A stretch of 64,000 nucleotides of DNA from Streptomyces griseomycini (GCF_014203535.1 NZ_JACHJI010000010.1:248001-312000); one strand, 5' to 3'; counted from the first letter of the stretch, positions 8,229 through 16,541 are shown. Numbers and translations are program-made. The notes: generated by a model from the letters alone, not told the origin.

Positions 8229-8768
8229 GCCCGGCCGTACGAGGTCCAGGGCCCGCTCCCAGCCGAACTCCGGCCGTGCGCCGCCCGGTTCCGTCTCCCC
8301 GGTGTACGGATCGCCGAAGCGCACGCCCATGCCGCGCAGCCGCCTCAGACTCTCCCGGTAGGCGGGGTGGGCCGCCAGCGCGTCGGCCACGCACGGCAGG
8401 ACGGCGATCGGCACGCCGAGACCGGCGGTCTCGCACAGGGTGGCGAGGGCGAGGGTGTCCGCGATGCCGGCCGCCCACTTGTTGAGGGTGTTGAAGGTGG
8501 CGGGCGCGACCACCACGGCGTCGGGCGCCGGGAAGGGGCGCGGCTCGCCCGGTGTACGCCAGGCGGACCGGATCGGGCGGCCGGTCTGCGCCTCGACGGC
8601 TGCGGTGTCGAAGAAGCCGTTCAGGGCGACCGGTGTCGCGATGACCCCGACCTCCCAGTTCCGCTCCTGCGCGGCAGTGATCAGCTTGCTGACGTCCGCG
8701 GCGACACCGGCGGCGCAGACCACGGCGCAGAGGAAGGGTTTCCCGTGCTGCTCGGCGGGTTCGGTCAT
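8226..8768 (-). CDS. Flavoprotein (HFCD / Dfp-like family)
   Basis: 180 residues with the fold of FMN-binding cysteine decarboxylases: a beta-alpha start (LCAVVCAAGVAADVSKLI), PDAVVVAPATFNTLNKWAAGIADTLALATLCE as the FMN and oligomer contact region, and PIAVLPCVADALAAHPAYRE. In Streptomyces these short stand-alone flavoproteins have no settled substrate. It lacks the CoaB half, so it is not the full coenzyme A biosynthesis enzyme. The gene stands alone, convergent with the DUF4232 gene. Upstream DNA has only a weak AGGG ribosome site. Confidence 0.82.
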   Translation of the reverse strand: MTEPAEQHGKPFLCAVVCAAGVAADVSKLITAAQERNWEVGVIATPVALNGFFDTAAVEAQTGRPIRSAWRTPGEPRPFPAPDAVVVAPATFNTLNKWAAGIADTLALATLCETAGLGVPIAVLPCVADALAAHPAYRESLRRLRGMGVRFGDPYTGETEPGGARPEFGWERALDLVRPG

Positions 8769-8823
8769 CCGGGAACCCTAACCACTCCCCCGGTGTCCGC
8801 GAAGGCCCCCTCCCCGCACCGGA

Positions 8824-9282
8824 TCACCGGACCGGGAGGCCGCGGCCCCGCTCCGACTCGGGGCGGGGCCCGAGGATGCGGCGGTCCCGCTCCGCGATCG
8901 GCACGTCGTTGATGCTCGCCTCGCGCCGGGTCATCAGGCCGTGCTCGTCGAACTCCCACAGTTCGTTGCCGTACGAACGCCACCACTGGCCCTCGGCGTC
9001 CCGGCACTCGTACTGGAAGCGCACCGCGATGCGGTTGCCGTCGAAGGCCCAGAGGTCCTTGCGCAGGGCGTACTCCCGCTCGCGCTCCCACTTGGCGGTC
9101 AGCAGTCCGACGATCGCGGCGCGGCCGGTGACGAAGGTGTCGCGGTTGCGCCACACCGAGTCCGGCGCGTAGGCGAGGGCGACCTTGTGCGGATCGCGGG
9201 TGTTCCAGGCGTCCTCGGCCGCCTGGACCTTCTGCGCGGCGGTCTCACGGGTGAACGGGGGCAGGGGCGGGCGATCGGTCAC
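8824..9282 (-). CDS. NTF2-like protein, DUF1348 family
   Basis: 152 residues of the SnoaL/NTF2 fold. TRETAAQKVQAAEDAWNTRDP at the N-terminus and the WEREREYALRKDLWAFDGNRIAVRFQYE segment are characteristic of the DUF1348 group, whose members are small cone-shaped proteins of unknown substrate. GTG 9282 is preceded by AGGGAGA. It is divergent from the TetR regulator at 9388, with two palindromic operators between them, so it is probably the TetR target. Related genes in other bacteria sit next to oxidative or aromatic-stress regulators, but no specific role can be assigned here. Confidence 0.85.
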   Translation of the reverse strand: MTDRPPLPPFTRETAAQKVQAAEDAWNTRDPHKVALAYAPDSVWRNRDTFVTGRAAIVGLLTAKWEREREYALRKDLWAFDGNRIAVRFQYECRDAEGQWWRSYGNELWEFDEHGLMTRREASINDVPIAERDRRILGPRPESERGRGLPVR

Positions 9283-9310
9283 GGTGTCTCCCTGGGAAGG
9301 GGCGGCGGGG

Positions 9311-9336
9311 CTCGGGAGAACGGCCGTTCTCCCGAG
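9311..9336. promoter_or_regulatory. Palindromic operator O1 for TetR regulator
   Basis: A perfect 26-base palindrome centred on GAGAACGGCCGTTCTC (9316-9331). With the related site at 9351-9366 it lies between the divergent NTF2-like and TetR genes. The two share the arms GAGAACG / CGTTCTC, the pattern expected of a TetR dimer site. Confidence 0.7.
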
Positions 9337-9350
9337 CCCTGCTACCGTAG

Positions 9351-9366
9351 GAGAACGTTCGTTCTC
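9351..9366. promoter_or_regulatory. Palindromic operator O2 for TetR regulator
   Basis: GAGAACGTTCGTTCTC has the same 7-base arms as O1 with a TT centre, 22 bases upstream of the TetR start codon. Suggests autoregulation. Confidence 0.7.
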
Positions 9367-9387
9367 ACGTCAAGGAGTGGTCGGTCC

Positions 9388-9939
9388 ATGGACAGCGCAG
9401 CCGCCCGCGAGCGGGCCCTGGACGCCGCGGAGGAGCTGTTCTACGGGCGCGGGGTGCAGTCCGTCGGCATGGACGAGGTGCGCGGCACGTCCGGGGTCTC
9501 CCTCAAGCGGCTCTACCAGCTCTTCCCCTCGAAGGACCTGCTGGTGGAGGCGTATCTGGAGCGGCGGGACACACGCTGGCGCGAGCGGCTCGCCGCCCAC
9601 GTCGACCGGTACGAGGACCCGGAGCGGCGCGTCCTGGCCGTCTTCGACCGGCTCGAGGAGTGGTTCGCCGAACCGGACTTCCGCGGCTGCGCCTGGATCA
9701 ACGCCCACGGAGAGCTCGGCGCCACCTCTCCCCGTGTGGCCGCCCAGGTCCGGGCGCACAAGCGGGCGTTCCGCGCGTACCTCGCCCGGCTCGTCGCCGC
9801 CGCCGGACTGCCCGACGCGGTGGCCGGGCAGCTGTACCTGCTGGCCGAGGGGGCGATGGTCACCGCGGGCATCACGCGTACCACGGAGCCCGCGGCCCGG
9901 GCCCGCGAGGCGGCGGGCGTGCTGCTGCGGGCGGCGTGA
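9388..9939 (+). CDS. TetR family transcriptional regulator
   Basis: 183 residues from ATG 9388 behind AAGGAG. The N-terminal helix-turn-helix (residues about 8-55) runs ALDAAEELFYGRGVQSVGMDEVRGTSGVSLKRLYQLFPSKDLL. The C-terminal part contains FRGCAWINAHGEL, common in the subgroup of TetR proteins that control NTF2 or oxidoreductase genes. It sits divergently from the DUF1348 gene with two matching palindromes between them, so it very likely represses both itself and that gene. The ligand is unknown. Confidence 0.9.
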   Translation: MDSAAARERALDAAEELFYGRGVQSVGMDEVRGTSGVSLKRLYQLFPSKDLLVEAYLERRDTRWRERLAAHVDRYEDPERRVLAVFDRLEEWFAEPDFRGCAWINAHGELGATSPRVAAQVRAHKRAFRAYLARLVAAAGLPDAVAGQLYLLAEGAMVTAGITRTTEPAARAREAAGVLLRAA

Positions 9940-10168
9940 GACGGGACGGCGGACGGCGTGGAGCCGGACAGTGAGCGGTGTGGGACCGCACGGCGGCGGC
10001 TCCACGGGGGTGACGCGCCCTTCCGGAAAACCGGTTGTCCGTCCCGGGCGTCCGGCCCCAGGATCCAGCCATGCCTGCATCCCGCGTTCCTGCGCCGCTG
10101 CCCGACACCACCCCCGCGGGCCGACAGCAGAGGTCCGGCCCGCCGGGAGGGCCGACGCCACCGCGCTC

Positions 10169-10801
10169 ATGACGGCCGCCCTCGTCGCGGGGCTGCTCGC
10201 CGGGTACGGCATCGCCGTCCCCGTCGGTGCCGTCGGGACCTACCTCGTCTCCCTCACCGCCCGCACCTCCCTGCGCACCGGGGTCTGCGCGGCCCTCGGC
10301 GTCGCCACGGCCGACGGCCTGTACGCCCTCGCGGCCGTGGCCGGTGGTTCCGCCCTGGCGTCGGCGCTGCGGCCCGCGCTGGGGCCGCTGCGCTGGGTCT
10401 GCGTGCTGGTGCTGCTCGCGCTGGCGGCGTGGGGCGCGGCCGACGCCGTACGGCGGTACCGCGGCGGTCGGCTCGCCACCCGCTCCGGCCCCGCTCCCCC
10501 GAGCCCCGCGCGGGCGTACCTGGCGCTGCTCGGGATCACCCTGCTCAACCCCGCCACCGTGATCTACTTCACGGCGCTGGTGCTCGGCTCCCAGGGCGGG
10601 CGGGCGGCCGGGGCCGTGGAGCAGACCGTGTTCGTGACGGCGGCGTTCGCCGCGTCCGCGAGCTGGCAGGTGCTGCTGGCCGGGGGCGGCGCCCTGCTGG
10701 GCCGGGCCCTGACCGGTCGCCGGGGGCGGCTGGTGACCGCGCTGGTGGCGAGCGGGGTGATGACGGCGCTCGCGGCACGGATGGCCGTCGCCCCGGCCTG
10801 A
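10169..10801 (+). CDS. LysE/RhtB family exporter
   Basis: 210 residues, almost entirely hydrophobic, with about six membrane segments. VAGLLAGYGIAVPVGAVGTYLVSLTARTSLRTG matches the LysE N-terminal motif, and LLGITLLNPATVIYFTALVLG is the conserved NP-containing segment of the family. Members export amino acids, organic acids or cations. ATG 10169 is used, but no good ribosome site is near it (GGGAGG ends about 18 bases upstream), so translation may start elsewhere or be weak. The preceding 230 bases after the TetR gene hold no recognisable gene. Confidence 0.82.
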   Translation: MTAALVAGLLAGYGIAVPVGAVGTYLVSLTARTSLRTGVCAALGVATADGLYALAAVAGGSALASALRPALGPLRWVCVLVLLALAAWGAADAVRRYRGGRLATRSGPAPPSPARAYLALLGITLLNPATVIYFTALVLGSQGGRAAGAVEQTVFVTAAFAASASWQVLLAGGGALLGRALTGRRGRLVTALVASGVMTALAARMAVAPA

Positions 10802-10908
10802 GGCCCGTCCGGCGGAGCGGGCGGGGACCGGTACGGATGAATCCCGGCTGCGGGGGTCTTGTACCTGTGATCGACTCAGCCGCAGGACACGACGACAGGA
10901 CGGTTGCC

Positions 10909-11358
10909 ATGCCTCTCGAGGGCGAGTACGAACCCAGTCCGACACGGTGGGTGCGCGAGCAGGTGGAGTTGTACGAGAGTTCCGGTGGCACGGAGGGGAC
11001 CACCCTGCAGGGCACGGACAGGCCCGTCGTCCTGCTGACCAGCCGGGGCGCGAGGAGCGGCAAGCTGCGCAAGACGCCGCTGATGCGGGTCGAGCACGAG
11101 GGGCGCTACGCGGCCGTGGCGTCGCTGGGCGGAGCGCCCAGGCACCCGGTCTGGTACCACAACCTCAAGGCCGACCCGCGCGTCGAGCTCCAGGACGGCC
11201 CGGTGAAGCGGGACATGACGGCCCGGGAGGTCTCGGGGGACGAGAAGGCCGAGTGGTGGAAGCGTGCCGTCGCGGCCTATCCGCCGTACGCCGACTACCA
11301 GGAGAAGACGGACCGGGAGATCCCGGTCTTCGTGCTGGAGCCGGCCGACGAGGACTGA
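10909..11358 (+). CDS. Deazaflavin (F420)-dependent nitroreductase family protein
   Basis: 149 residues of the DDN/FDOR split-barrel family. DRPVVLLTSRGARSGKLRKTPLMRVEHEGRYAAVAS, then PVWYHNLKADPRVELQDG and the C-terminal PPYADYQEKTDREIPVFVLEP are diagnostic. The family uses F420H2, abundant in actinomycetes, to reduce quinones, nitroaromatics and other small molecules; a role in quinone protection is plausible but not shown. It starts at ATG 10909 with a modest AGGA site and appears monocistronic. Confidence 0.9.
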   Translation: MPLEGEYEPSPTRWVREQVELYESSGGTEGTTLQGTDRPVVLLTSRGARSGKLRKTPLMRVEHEGRYAAVASLGGAPRHPVWYHNLKADPRVELQDGPVKRDMTAREVSGDEKAEWWKRAVAAYPPYADYQEKTDREIPVFVLEPADED

Positions 11359-11451
11359 CGCCGGGAGGAAGACGCCCGGGGCGCCCCGCGCGGCGGGGGA
11401 ATATTCCGCGATCCGGCGCGCATGAAGCGCCGCCCGCCGGGCACCGGTGAG

Positions 11452-12417
11452 TCAGGCCCCGCCGCGTTCCCCCGTCGCGGCGGGGTCTTCCCACGCCTCC
11501 CGCGCGTCGAAGGCACGCCGGTCGGTGACGTCGAGGAAGACCTGTTCCGCCTCGGGGACCAGACCGGTGATGGACCGTTTGATGCGCACGGCGACCTCCT
11601 CCACCCGCTCGCTGTCCAGGCCGGGCACCAGGTCGACGCGGGCCGCCACCAGCGTGGTGTCGAGGCCCGTCTTCATCGTGAACAGCGCCTCCACGCTGTC
11701 TATCTCCGGCTGCGCCCGGAGCAGCGCCCGGATCCGCCCGCTCGCCTCCGGGTCCGCGGCCTGGCCGATCAGCTGGTCGCGGGCCTCACGCCCCAGCCGG
11801 TAGGCCACGTAGACCAGCAGCGTGCCGATGGCGAGCGAGGCGGCCGCCTCCCACACCACCTGCCCGGTGGTCATGTGCAGCACCATGCCCGCGGCGGCCA
11901 GGGTGACGCCCAGGACCGCGGTGCCGTCCTCGGCGATCACCGTGCGCAGCGCCGGATCGCGCAGTCCCCGGCCCCGGTCCCCCTGCTTGCGCACCTGGTA
12001 CAGCGCTCGCAGCAGCGAGCCGCCCTCGGCGAGGAGGGCCACGCCGAGCACGATCAGTCCGGCCACGTAGCCGTTCAGATCCTCCTCGCCGCCGCCCCTG
12101 AGGGCCTCGACGCCCTGGAAGAAGGAGAAGCAGCCGCCCATCACGAAGATCCCGACGGCGGCGAGCAGCGACCAGAAGAACCGTTCCTTGCCGTATCCGA
12201 AGGGGTGGCGCCGGTCGGCCGGGCGCCGGCTGCGCCGCAGCGCGGCCAGCAGGAACACCTCGTTCAGGCTGTCGGCCACCGAGTGCGCCGCCTCCGACAG
12301 CAGGGCCGGGGAGGCCGCGGCCAGGCCGCCGACGGCCTTGGCGGCCGCGATCACCAGGTTGGCTGCGAGGGCCACCAGCACGGTGACCCGGGTTCTGCGA
12401 TCCGATCGTGTACTCAC
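11452..12417 (-). CDS. Cation diffusion facilitator (CDF) metal exporter
   Basis: 321 residues with about six membrane helices followed by a cytoplasmic dimerisation domain (about 220-300). The metal site is visible as EAAHSVADSLNEVF in helix 2 (the HxxxD motif) and AEDGTAVLGV in helix 5. The loop RRPADRRHPFGYGKERFFW is the conserved family signature. It should export zinc, iron or manganese in exchange for protons; specificity is not evident. The GTG start at 12417 has no clear ribosome site, and a 21-base palindrome lies 11 bases upstream (12428-12448). Its 3' end contains a 10-base hairpin at 11457-11485 that could act as a terminator. Confidence 0.88.
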   Translation of the reverse strand: MSTRSDRRTRVTVLVALAANLVIAAAKAVGGLAAASPALLSEAAHSVADSLNEVFLLAALRRSRRPADRRHPFGYGKERFFWSLLAAVGIFVMGGCFSFFQGVEALRGGGEEDLNGYVAGLIVLGVALLAEGGSLLRALYQVRKQGDRGRGLRDPALRTVIAEDGTAVLGVTLAAAGMVLHMTTGQVVWEAAASLAIGTLLVYVAYRLGREARDQLIGQAADPEASGRIRALLRAQPEIDSVEALFTMKTGLDTTLVAARVDLVPGLDSERVEEVAVRIKRSITGLVPEAEQVFLDVTDRRAFDAREAWEDPAATGERGGA

Positions 12418-12427
12418 GTCGGCCGAT

Positions 12428-12448
12428 TGCCCCGGTCGGACCGGGGCA
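12428..12448. promoter_or_regulatory. Perfect dyad abutting the CDF start
   Basis: TGCCCCGGTC (12428-12437) and GACCGGGGCA (12439-12448) are exact complements around one base, 11 bases upstream of the CDF GTG. It could be a regulator site or, as RNA, a hairpin covering the translation start region. Confidence 0.5.
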
Positions 12449-12515
12449 CACCGTGCCGATCGCGGAAAACGGGGAACGTGGTGACAGGAACATCCGTACG
12501 GCGAAGGAGAGCACC

Positions 12516-13541
12516 ATGGCCCGCGACGACGGGGGCGGCGGCAACAGCTCCTACGGCAGGAAGGCGTTCAAGCGGTCGAAGGCGCACTTCGCGGACCGGA
12601 TCACCGCCGACGGCAGGGACGGGTGGCCGGTGGAGGCCGGGCGCTACCGGCTCGTCGTCAGCCGCGCCTGCCCGTGGGCGAGTCGGGCGCTGGTGTCCCG
12701 GCGGCTGCTCGGACTCGAGGACGCCCTGTCCCTGGCCGTCGCCGACCCCGTCCAGGACGACCGCAGCTGGCGCTTCACCCTGGACCCGGACGGCCGCGAC
12801 CCGGTCCTCGGCATCCGGTACCTGAGCGAGGCGTACGACCGGCGGGAGACGGACTACCCGGGCGGGGTGAGCGTGCCGGCGGTCGTGGACGTGCCCAGCG
12901 GCAGGCTCGTCACCAACGACTACCAGCAGATCACCCTCGACCTCGCCACCGAGTGGACGGCCCTGCACCGCGAGGGGGCGCCCGACCTGTATCCGCGGGC
13001 GCGGCGCGACGAGATCGACGCGGTGGCGGCGGACGTCTTCGAGGACGTCAACAACGGGGTGTACCGTGCGGGCTTCGCGACCGGCCAGGAGGAGTACGAA
13101 GCCGCGTGCGCGGGCGTGTTCCGGCGGCTGGAGCTGCTGGCGCGACGGCTGGAGGGGCAGCGGTACCTGGTCGGCGACACGATCACCGAGGCGGACATCC
13201 GCCTGTTCACCACGCTGGTGCGGTTCGACGCCGTGTATCACGGCCACTTCAAGTGCAACCGGTGGAAGCTGACGGAGAACCGGGTGCTGTGGGCGTACGC
13301 CCGTGATCTGTACCAGACGCCCGGCTTCGGCGACACCGTCGACTTCGACCACATCAAACGGCACTACTACCAAGTGCACACCGGGATCAACCCGTCCGGC
13401 ATCGTGCCGCTCGGTCCGGACCCGTCCGGCTGGCTGACGCCCCATCACCGCGAGGAGCTGGGCGGCCGGCCGTTCGGGGACGGGACACCGCCCGGGCCGG
13501 TGCCGGCCGGCGAGGAGATCCCGGCCCGGGGCCGTCCCTGA
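12516..13541 (+). CDS. Glutathionyl-hydroquinone reductase-like GST (YqjG/ECM4 family)
   Basis: 341 residues from ATG 12516 behind AAGGAGAG. SRACPWASR carries the catalytic cysteine (Cys52) of the omega-like GST group; the usual CPWAHR histidine is replaced by serine. FGDTVDFDHIKRHYYQVHTGINPSGIVPLGPD at the C-terminus is the highly conserved YqjG/ECM4 ending. The family removes glutathione (probably mycothiol in actinomycetes) from conjugated hydroquinones. The DUF4235 gene follows after 51 bases on the same strand and may be co-transcribed. Confidence 0.92.
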   Translation: MARDDGGGGNSSYGRKAFKRSKAHFADRITADGRDGWPVEAGRYRLVVSRACPWASRALVSRRLLGLEDALSLAVADPVQDDRSWRFTLDPDGRDPVLGIRYLSEAYDRRETDYPGGVSVPAVVDVPSGRLVTNDYQQITLDLATEWTALHREGAPDLYPRARRDEIDAVAADVFEDVNNGVYRAGFATGQEEYEAACAGVFRRLELLARRLEGQRYLVGDTITEADIRLFTTLVRFDAVYHGHFKCNRWKLTENRVLWAYARDLYQTPGFGDTVDFDHIKRHYYQVHTGINPSGIVPLGPDPSGWLTPHHREELGGRPFGDGTPPGPVPAGEEIPARGRP

Positions 13542-13592
13542 CCGCCCCGACCCCCACTCATCCACCGACGGAAGCGGACCAAGGAGATCCAC

Positions 13593-13898
13593 GTGGCGAA
13601 GAAGAGCAGGAAGAAGAAACTCCCCCTGGCGTACAAGCCCATCGGGTTCGCCCTGGGCTGGGCGAGCGGTACCGTGGCGGGGCTCGCCTTCCAGAAGACC
13701 TGGAAGGTGATCCGGCACGAGGACAACGCGCCCGACGCGCTGGACCGGGACCGCCGCTGGGGCGAGATCCTGCTGGCGGCGGCGATCCAGGGCGCCATCT
13801 TCGCGGTGGCGCGCAGCGCCGTGGACCGTGCGGGCGCCAAGCTCATCGAGCGCTCCACCGGCACCTGGCCGGCCCCGGACAAGGGCGGCCGCGACTGA
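13593..13898 (+). CDS. DUF4235 small membrane protein
   Basis: 101 residues from GTG 13593 behind AAGGAG. A lysine-rich N-terminus (AKKSRKKK) is followed by one membrane segment (YKPIGFALGWASGTVAGLAF), a cytoplasmic loop with DRDRRWGEIL, and a second segment (ILLAAAIQGAIFAVARSAV). This matches DUF4235, a small actinobacterial family of unknown role. It probably shares a transcript with the preceding GST gene and ends at the strong palindrome at 13903-13934. Confidence 0.88.
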   Translation: MAKKSRKKKLPLAYKPIGFALGWASGTVAGLAFQKTWKVIRHEDNAPDALDRDRRWGEILLAAAIQGAIFAVARSAVDRAGAKLIERSTGTWPAPDKGGRD

Positions 13899-13902
13899 CC
13901 CG

Positions 13903-13934
13903 CCCCGGGCCGGTCCCGCGGGACCGGCCCGGGG
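13903..13934. terminator. Perfect 32-base palindrome, bidirectional terminator
   Basis: CCCCGGGCCGGTCCCG (13903-13918) is exactly complementary to 13919-13934. It begins 4 bases after the DUF4235 stop and lies between convergent genes (the VOC gene ends at 13982). It would form a very stable hairpin without a T-run, as is common in Streptomyces. Confidence 0.65.
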
Positions 13935-13981
13935 GCCGGGCGGGCGCGGTGCCGCCGCGCCACCGCGCCGCGTGACGGGGG

Positions 13982-14374
13982 TCACCCCTGCTTGGGTGCC
14001 GTCGGCACTCCTCGGCGGACCGTGAAGGAGTGGCCGGCCGGGTCGGCGTAGCCGCGCTCCTCCGTGTGGCCGGACGCGTCGCCCGTTTCCACCGGGCGGC
14101 CGCCGAGGCCCACGATCCGGCGTTCCACCGCGTCCAGGTCGTCCACCACGAACTCCAGGTGCACCTGGAGGGAGTTCTCCGGCCGGGGCCAGCTCGGCGG
14201 GGTCGCGTTGACGTCACGGCGCAGGGCGAGGCGGAAGCCGTCGGCGGCCTGGACCTCCACCCGGTTGGCATGGGCGTCGACCTCCTCCGCCTCCAGCAAC
14301 TCCTTGTAGAAACCGGCGAGTTTCTCGGGTTCGGCGCAGTCGAGCACCACGACGCCCGCAGCCACCAGTGCCAT
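13982..14374 (-). CDS. VOC (glyoxalase/bleomycin resistance) family protein
   Basis: 130 residues forming one VOC module: GVVVLDCAEPEKLAGFYKELLEAE starts the first beta-alpha-beta repeat, and VHLEFVVDDLDAVERRIVGLGGRP with YADPAGHSFTVRRG forms the second. ATG 14374 follows GGAGGAGA. Many Streptomyces encode dozens of such proteins with unknown substrates, ranging from dioxygenases to drug-binding proteins. The metal ligands cannot be assigned with confidence. Confidence 0.88.
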   Translation of the reverse strand: MALVAAGVVVLDCAEPEKLAGFYKELLEAEEVDAHANRVEVQAADGFRLALRRDVNATPPSWPRPENSLQVHLEFVVDDLDAVERRIVGLGGRPVETGDASGHTEERGYADPAGHSFTVRRGVPTAPKQG

Positions 14375-14536
14375 GTCTCCTCCGCAGGGTCCGAGGAGCG
14401 GGGCGCTCCTGCCCCGCCCGGTAGGTGACGACTGTCCCCGCTCGCGGGATTCAGTCGGGTTCCGTGCCCGGTGGCTTCCGGGAGGAGTGCGCGCGTGCCG
14501 TTCGAGTGCCCTGCGCGGGAACGGCGTCCGCCTCGT

Positions 14537-15505
14537 TCAGCGCGCCGTCCGGAACGTGCGGCGGTAGGCCTGCGGTGACACCCCGATGGCGGCGTGCAGG
14601 TGCTGGCGCAGCGAGGCGCCGGTGGCGAAGCCGACCCGGTCCGCGACCTGATCCACCGTCAGGTCGCTGGACTCCAGCAGGTGCCGGGCCCGGGCGACGC
14701 GCTGCTGGATCAGCCAGCGGCCGGGACTGAGGCCCACCTCGTCGTGGAAGCGGCGGGCGAAGGTGCGCAGGCTCATCCGGGCGTGGGCGGCGAGGTCGGC
14801 CAGCACCAGCGGTTCGCCGAGGCGTTCCAGCGCCCAGGCGCGGGTGGCCGCCGTGCTCGCGGCCCCCTGCTCGGGCACGGGCTGTTCGATGTACTGGGCC
14901 TGCCCGCCGTCCCGGAACGGCGGGACGACGCAGCGCCGGGCGACCGTGTTGGCCAGCCGGCTGCCGTGGTCCTCGCGGACGAGGTGGAGGCAGGCGTCCA
15001 CCCCGGACGCGGCTCCGGCGGAGGTCAGGATCCGGCCGTCGTCGACGAAGAGCACGTCCGGGTCGAGCTCGACGTGCGGGTACATGCGCCGGAACAGCCC
15101 GGCGAGCTGCCAGTGCGTGGTCGCCCGCCTCCCGTCGAGGAGACCGGCCGCGGCGAGCACGAAGGCACCGGTGCAGATGGAGACGATGCGCGACTCGGGG
15201 CGGATGGACGCGAGGGCCGCCTCCACCTCGTCCGGCAGTCCACCGGTCACCCGGTCGGGTGAAACCGGTGCGATCACGACCGTGTCCGCCGTGGCCAGCA
15301 CCTCGGGACCGTGGTCGACCGTGATGCCGAAGTCGGCGTTGCTGCGCACCGGCCGCCCGTCGACGGTGCAAGTCAGCACCTCGTACCGGCCGTCGGCGGC
15401 GCCGAGGATCCGGGCGGGGATGCCCAGCTCGAAGGGGTAGACCCCGTCGAGGGCGAGGACCACGACCCGTTCGGTGCGCCGCGTCGCGCGCTTCGTCTGC
15501 CGCAT
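14537..15505 (-). CDS. GlxA family AraC-type regulator (DJ-1/PfpI + AraC)
   Basis: 322 residues. The N-terminal DJ-1/PfpI-like amidase fold (about 12-180) runs from VVVLALDGVYPFELGIPARIL; the nucleophile-elbow region RIVSICTGAFVLAAAGLLDG keeps a cysteine (ICTGA). The AraC DNA-binding region occupies about 220-320: two helix-turn-helix motifs around ARMSLRTFARRFHDEVGLSPGRWL and LTVDQVADRVGFATGASLRQHLHAAIGVSPQAYRRTF. AdpA belongs to the same architecture. It is divergent from the quinone oxidoreductase at 15577, with an 18-base dyad between them, so it probably regulates that gene. Confidence 0.92.
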   Translation of the reverse strand: MRQTKRATRRTERVVVLALDGVYPFELGIPARILGAADGRYEVLTCTVDGRPVRSNADFGITVDHGPEVLATADTVVIAPVSPDRVTGGLPDEVEAALASIRPESRIVSICTGAFVLAAAGLLDGRRATTHWQLAGLFRRMYPHVELDPDVLFVDDGRILTSAGAASGVDACLHLVREDHGSRLANTVARRCVVPPFRDGGQAQYIEQPVPEQGAASTAATRAWALERLGEPLVLADLAAHARMSLRTFARRFHDEVGLSPGRWLIQQRVARARHLLESSDLTVDQVADRVGFATGASLRQHLHAAIGVSPQAYRRTFRTAR

Positions 15506-15522
15506 GGCACGATCCTATCGAA

Positions 15523-15540
15523 GAGTGACAATCTTGCCAC
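15523..15540. promoter_or_regulatory. Dyad between GlxA regulator and oxidoreductase
   Basis: AGTGACAATCTTGCCACT is an 18-base palindrome with one mismatch per arm. On the minus strand it contains TGGCAAGATT, nine of ten positions of the AdpA-type motif TGGCSNGWWY. Candidate operator for the GlxA-family protein. Confidence 0.45.
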
Positions 15541-15576
15541 TACCCGATCGGCGGGCGGCCCGGCAGGCTGAACGGC

Positions 15577-16527
15577 ATGAGCAACGACGACACGATGCGA
15601 GCCATCGGCCAGGACGTCCTCGGCGGGCCCGAGGTCCTGAAGGAAGTACGCCTCCCGCGCCCGGCGCCGCGCCCGAACGAGGTACTGGTCCGGGTACGGG
15701 CCGCCGGGGTCAACCCCACCGACTGGAAGCACCGCGAGACGGGCGGCTTCCTCGGCGAACCGCCGTTCGTGCTCGGCTGGGACGTCTCCGGAGTGGTGGA
15801 GGAGGTGGGCATCGGCGTGGCCCTGTTCGAGCCCGGCGACGAGGTCTTCGGCATGCTGCCCTACCCGTTCGGCCACGGCTCGCACGCCGAGTACGTGACC
15901 GCCCCGGCCCGCGCCTTCGCCCGCAAGCCGGCCGGGGTCGACCACGTCCAGGCGGGCGCGCTCCCGCTGGTCTCGCTCACCGCCTGGCAGGCCCTGGTGG
16001 AACGGGCCGGCCTGCGGGCGGGACAGCGGGTGCTGATCCACGCGGCGGCCGGTGGGGTCGGGCACGTGGCCGTGCAGATCGCCAAGGCGCGCGGCGCGTA
16101 CGTGATCGGCACGGCGAGCGCGGGCAAGCACGACTTCCTGCGCGGCATCGGCGTGGACGAGCCGGTCGACTACCGGGAGACGGACTTCGCCGAGACGGTG
16201 AAGGACGTCGACGTCGTGCTGGACACGATCGGCGGCGACTACGCGCTGCGTTCCCTGCGCGTACTGCGGCCGGGCGGGATCGTGGTGTCGATCCTGCCGG
16301 TGGGGTCCCCGGAGTTCCACGAGGAGGCCGAACGGCTCGGGGTCCGGGCGGTGCGGATGCTGGTGGACGCCGACCACACCGGCATGAAGGAGATCGCCGG
16401 GCTGGTGGAGTCGGGCGGCCTGCGCGCCACGATCGCCGGCACGTTCCCGCTCGCCGACGCCGCCGAGGCGCACCGTCGGGGCGGGACCGGCCGGACCACC
16501 GGGAAGCTGGTCCTGGTGGTCGACTGA
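15577..16527 (+). CDS. NADP-dependent quinone oxidoreductase (zinc-free MDR)
   Basis: 316 residues of the medium-chain dehydrogenase/reductase superfamily. The N-terminal GroES-like domain (LPRPAPRPNEVLVRVRAAGVNPTDWKHR) is followed by the Rossmann domain with AAAGGVGHVAVQIAKARGAYVIGTAS. The catalytic zinc ligands of alcohol dehydrogenases are absent, as expected for quinone reductases. It should reduce quinones or enones with NADPH. ATG 15577 is used; ATG 15595 (MRAIGQD) is an equally plausible start. It is transcribed divergently from the GlxA regulator. Confidence 0.88.
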   Translation: MSNDDTMRAIGQDVLGGPEVLKEVRLPRPAPRPNEVLVRVRAAGVNPTDWKHRETGGFLGEPPFVLGWDVSGVVEEVGIGVALFEPGDEVFGMLPYPFGHGSHAEYVTAPARAFARKPAGVDHVQAGALPLVSLTAWQALVERAGLRAGQRVLIHAAAGGVGHVAVQIAKARGAYVIGTASAGKHDFLRGIGVDEPVDYRETDFAETVKDVDVVLDTIGGDYALRSLRVLRPGGIVVSILPVGSPEFHEEAERLGVRAVRMLVDADHTGMKEIAGLVESGGLRATIAGTFPLADAAEAHRRGGTGRTTGKLVLVVD

Positions 16528-16541
16528 CCGCCGCCCGAGAG

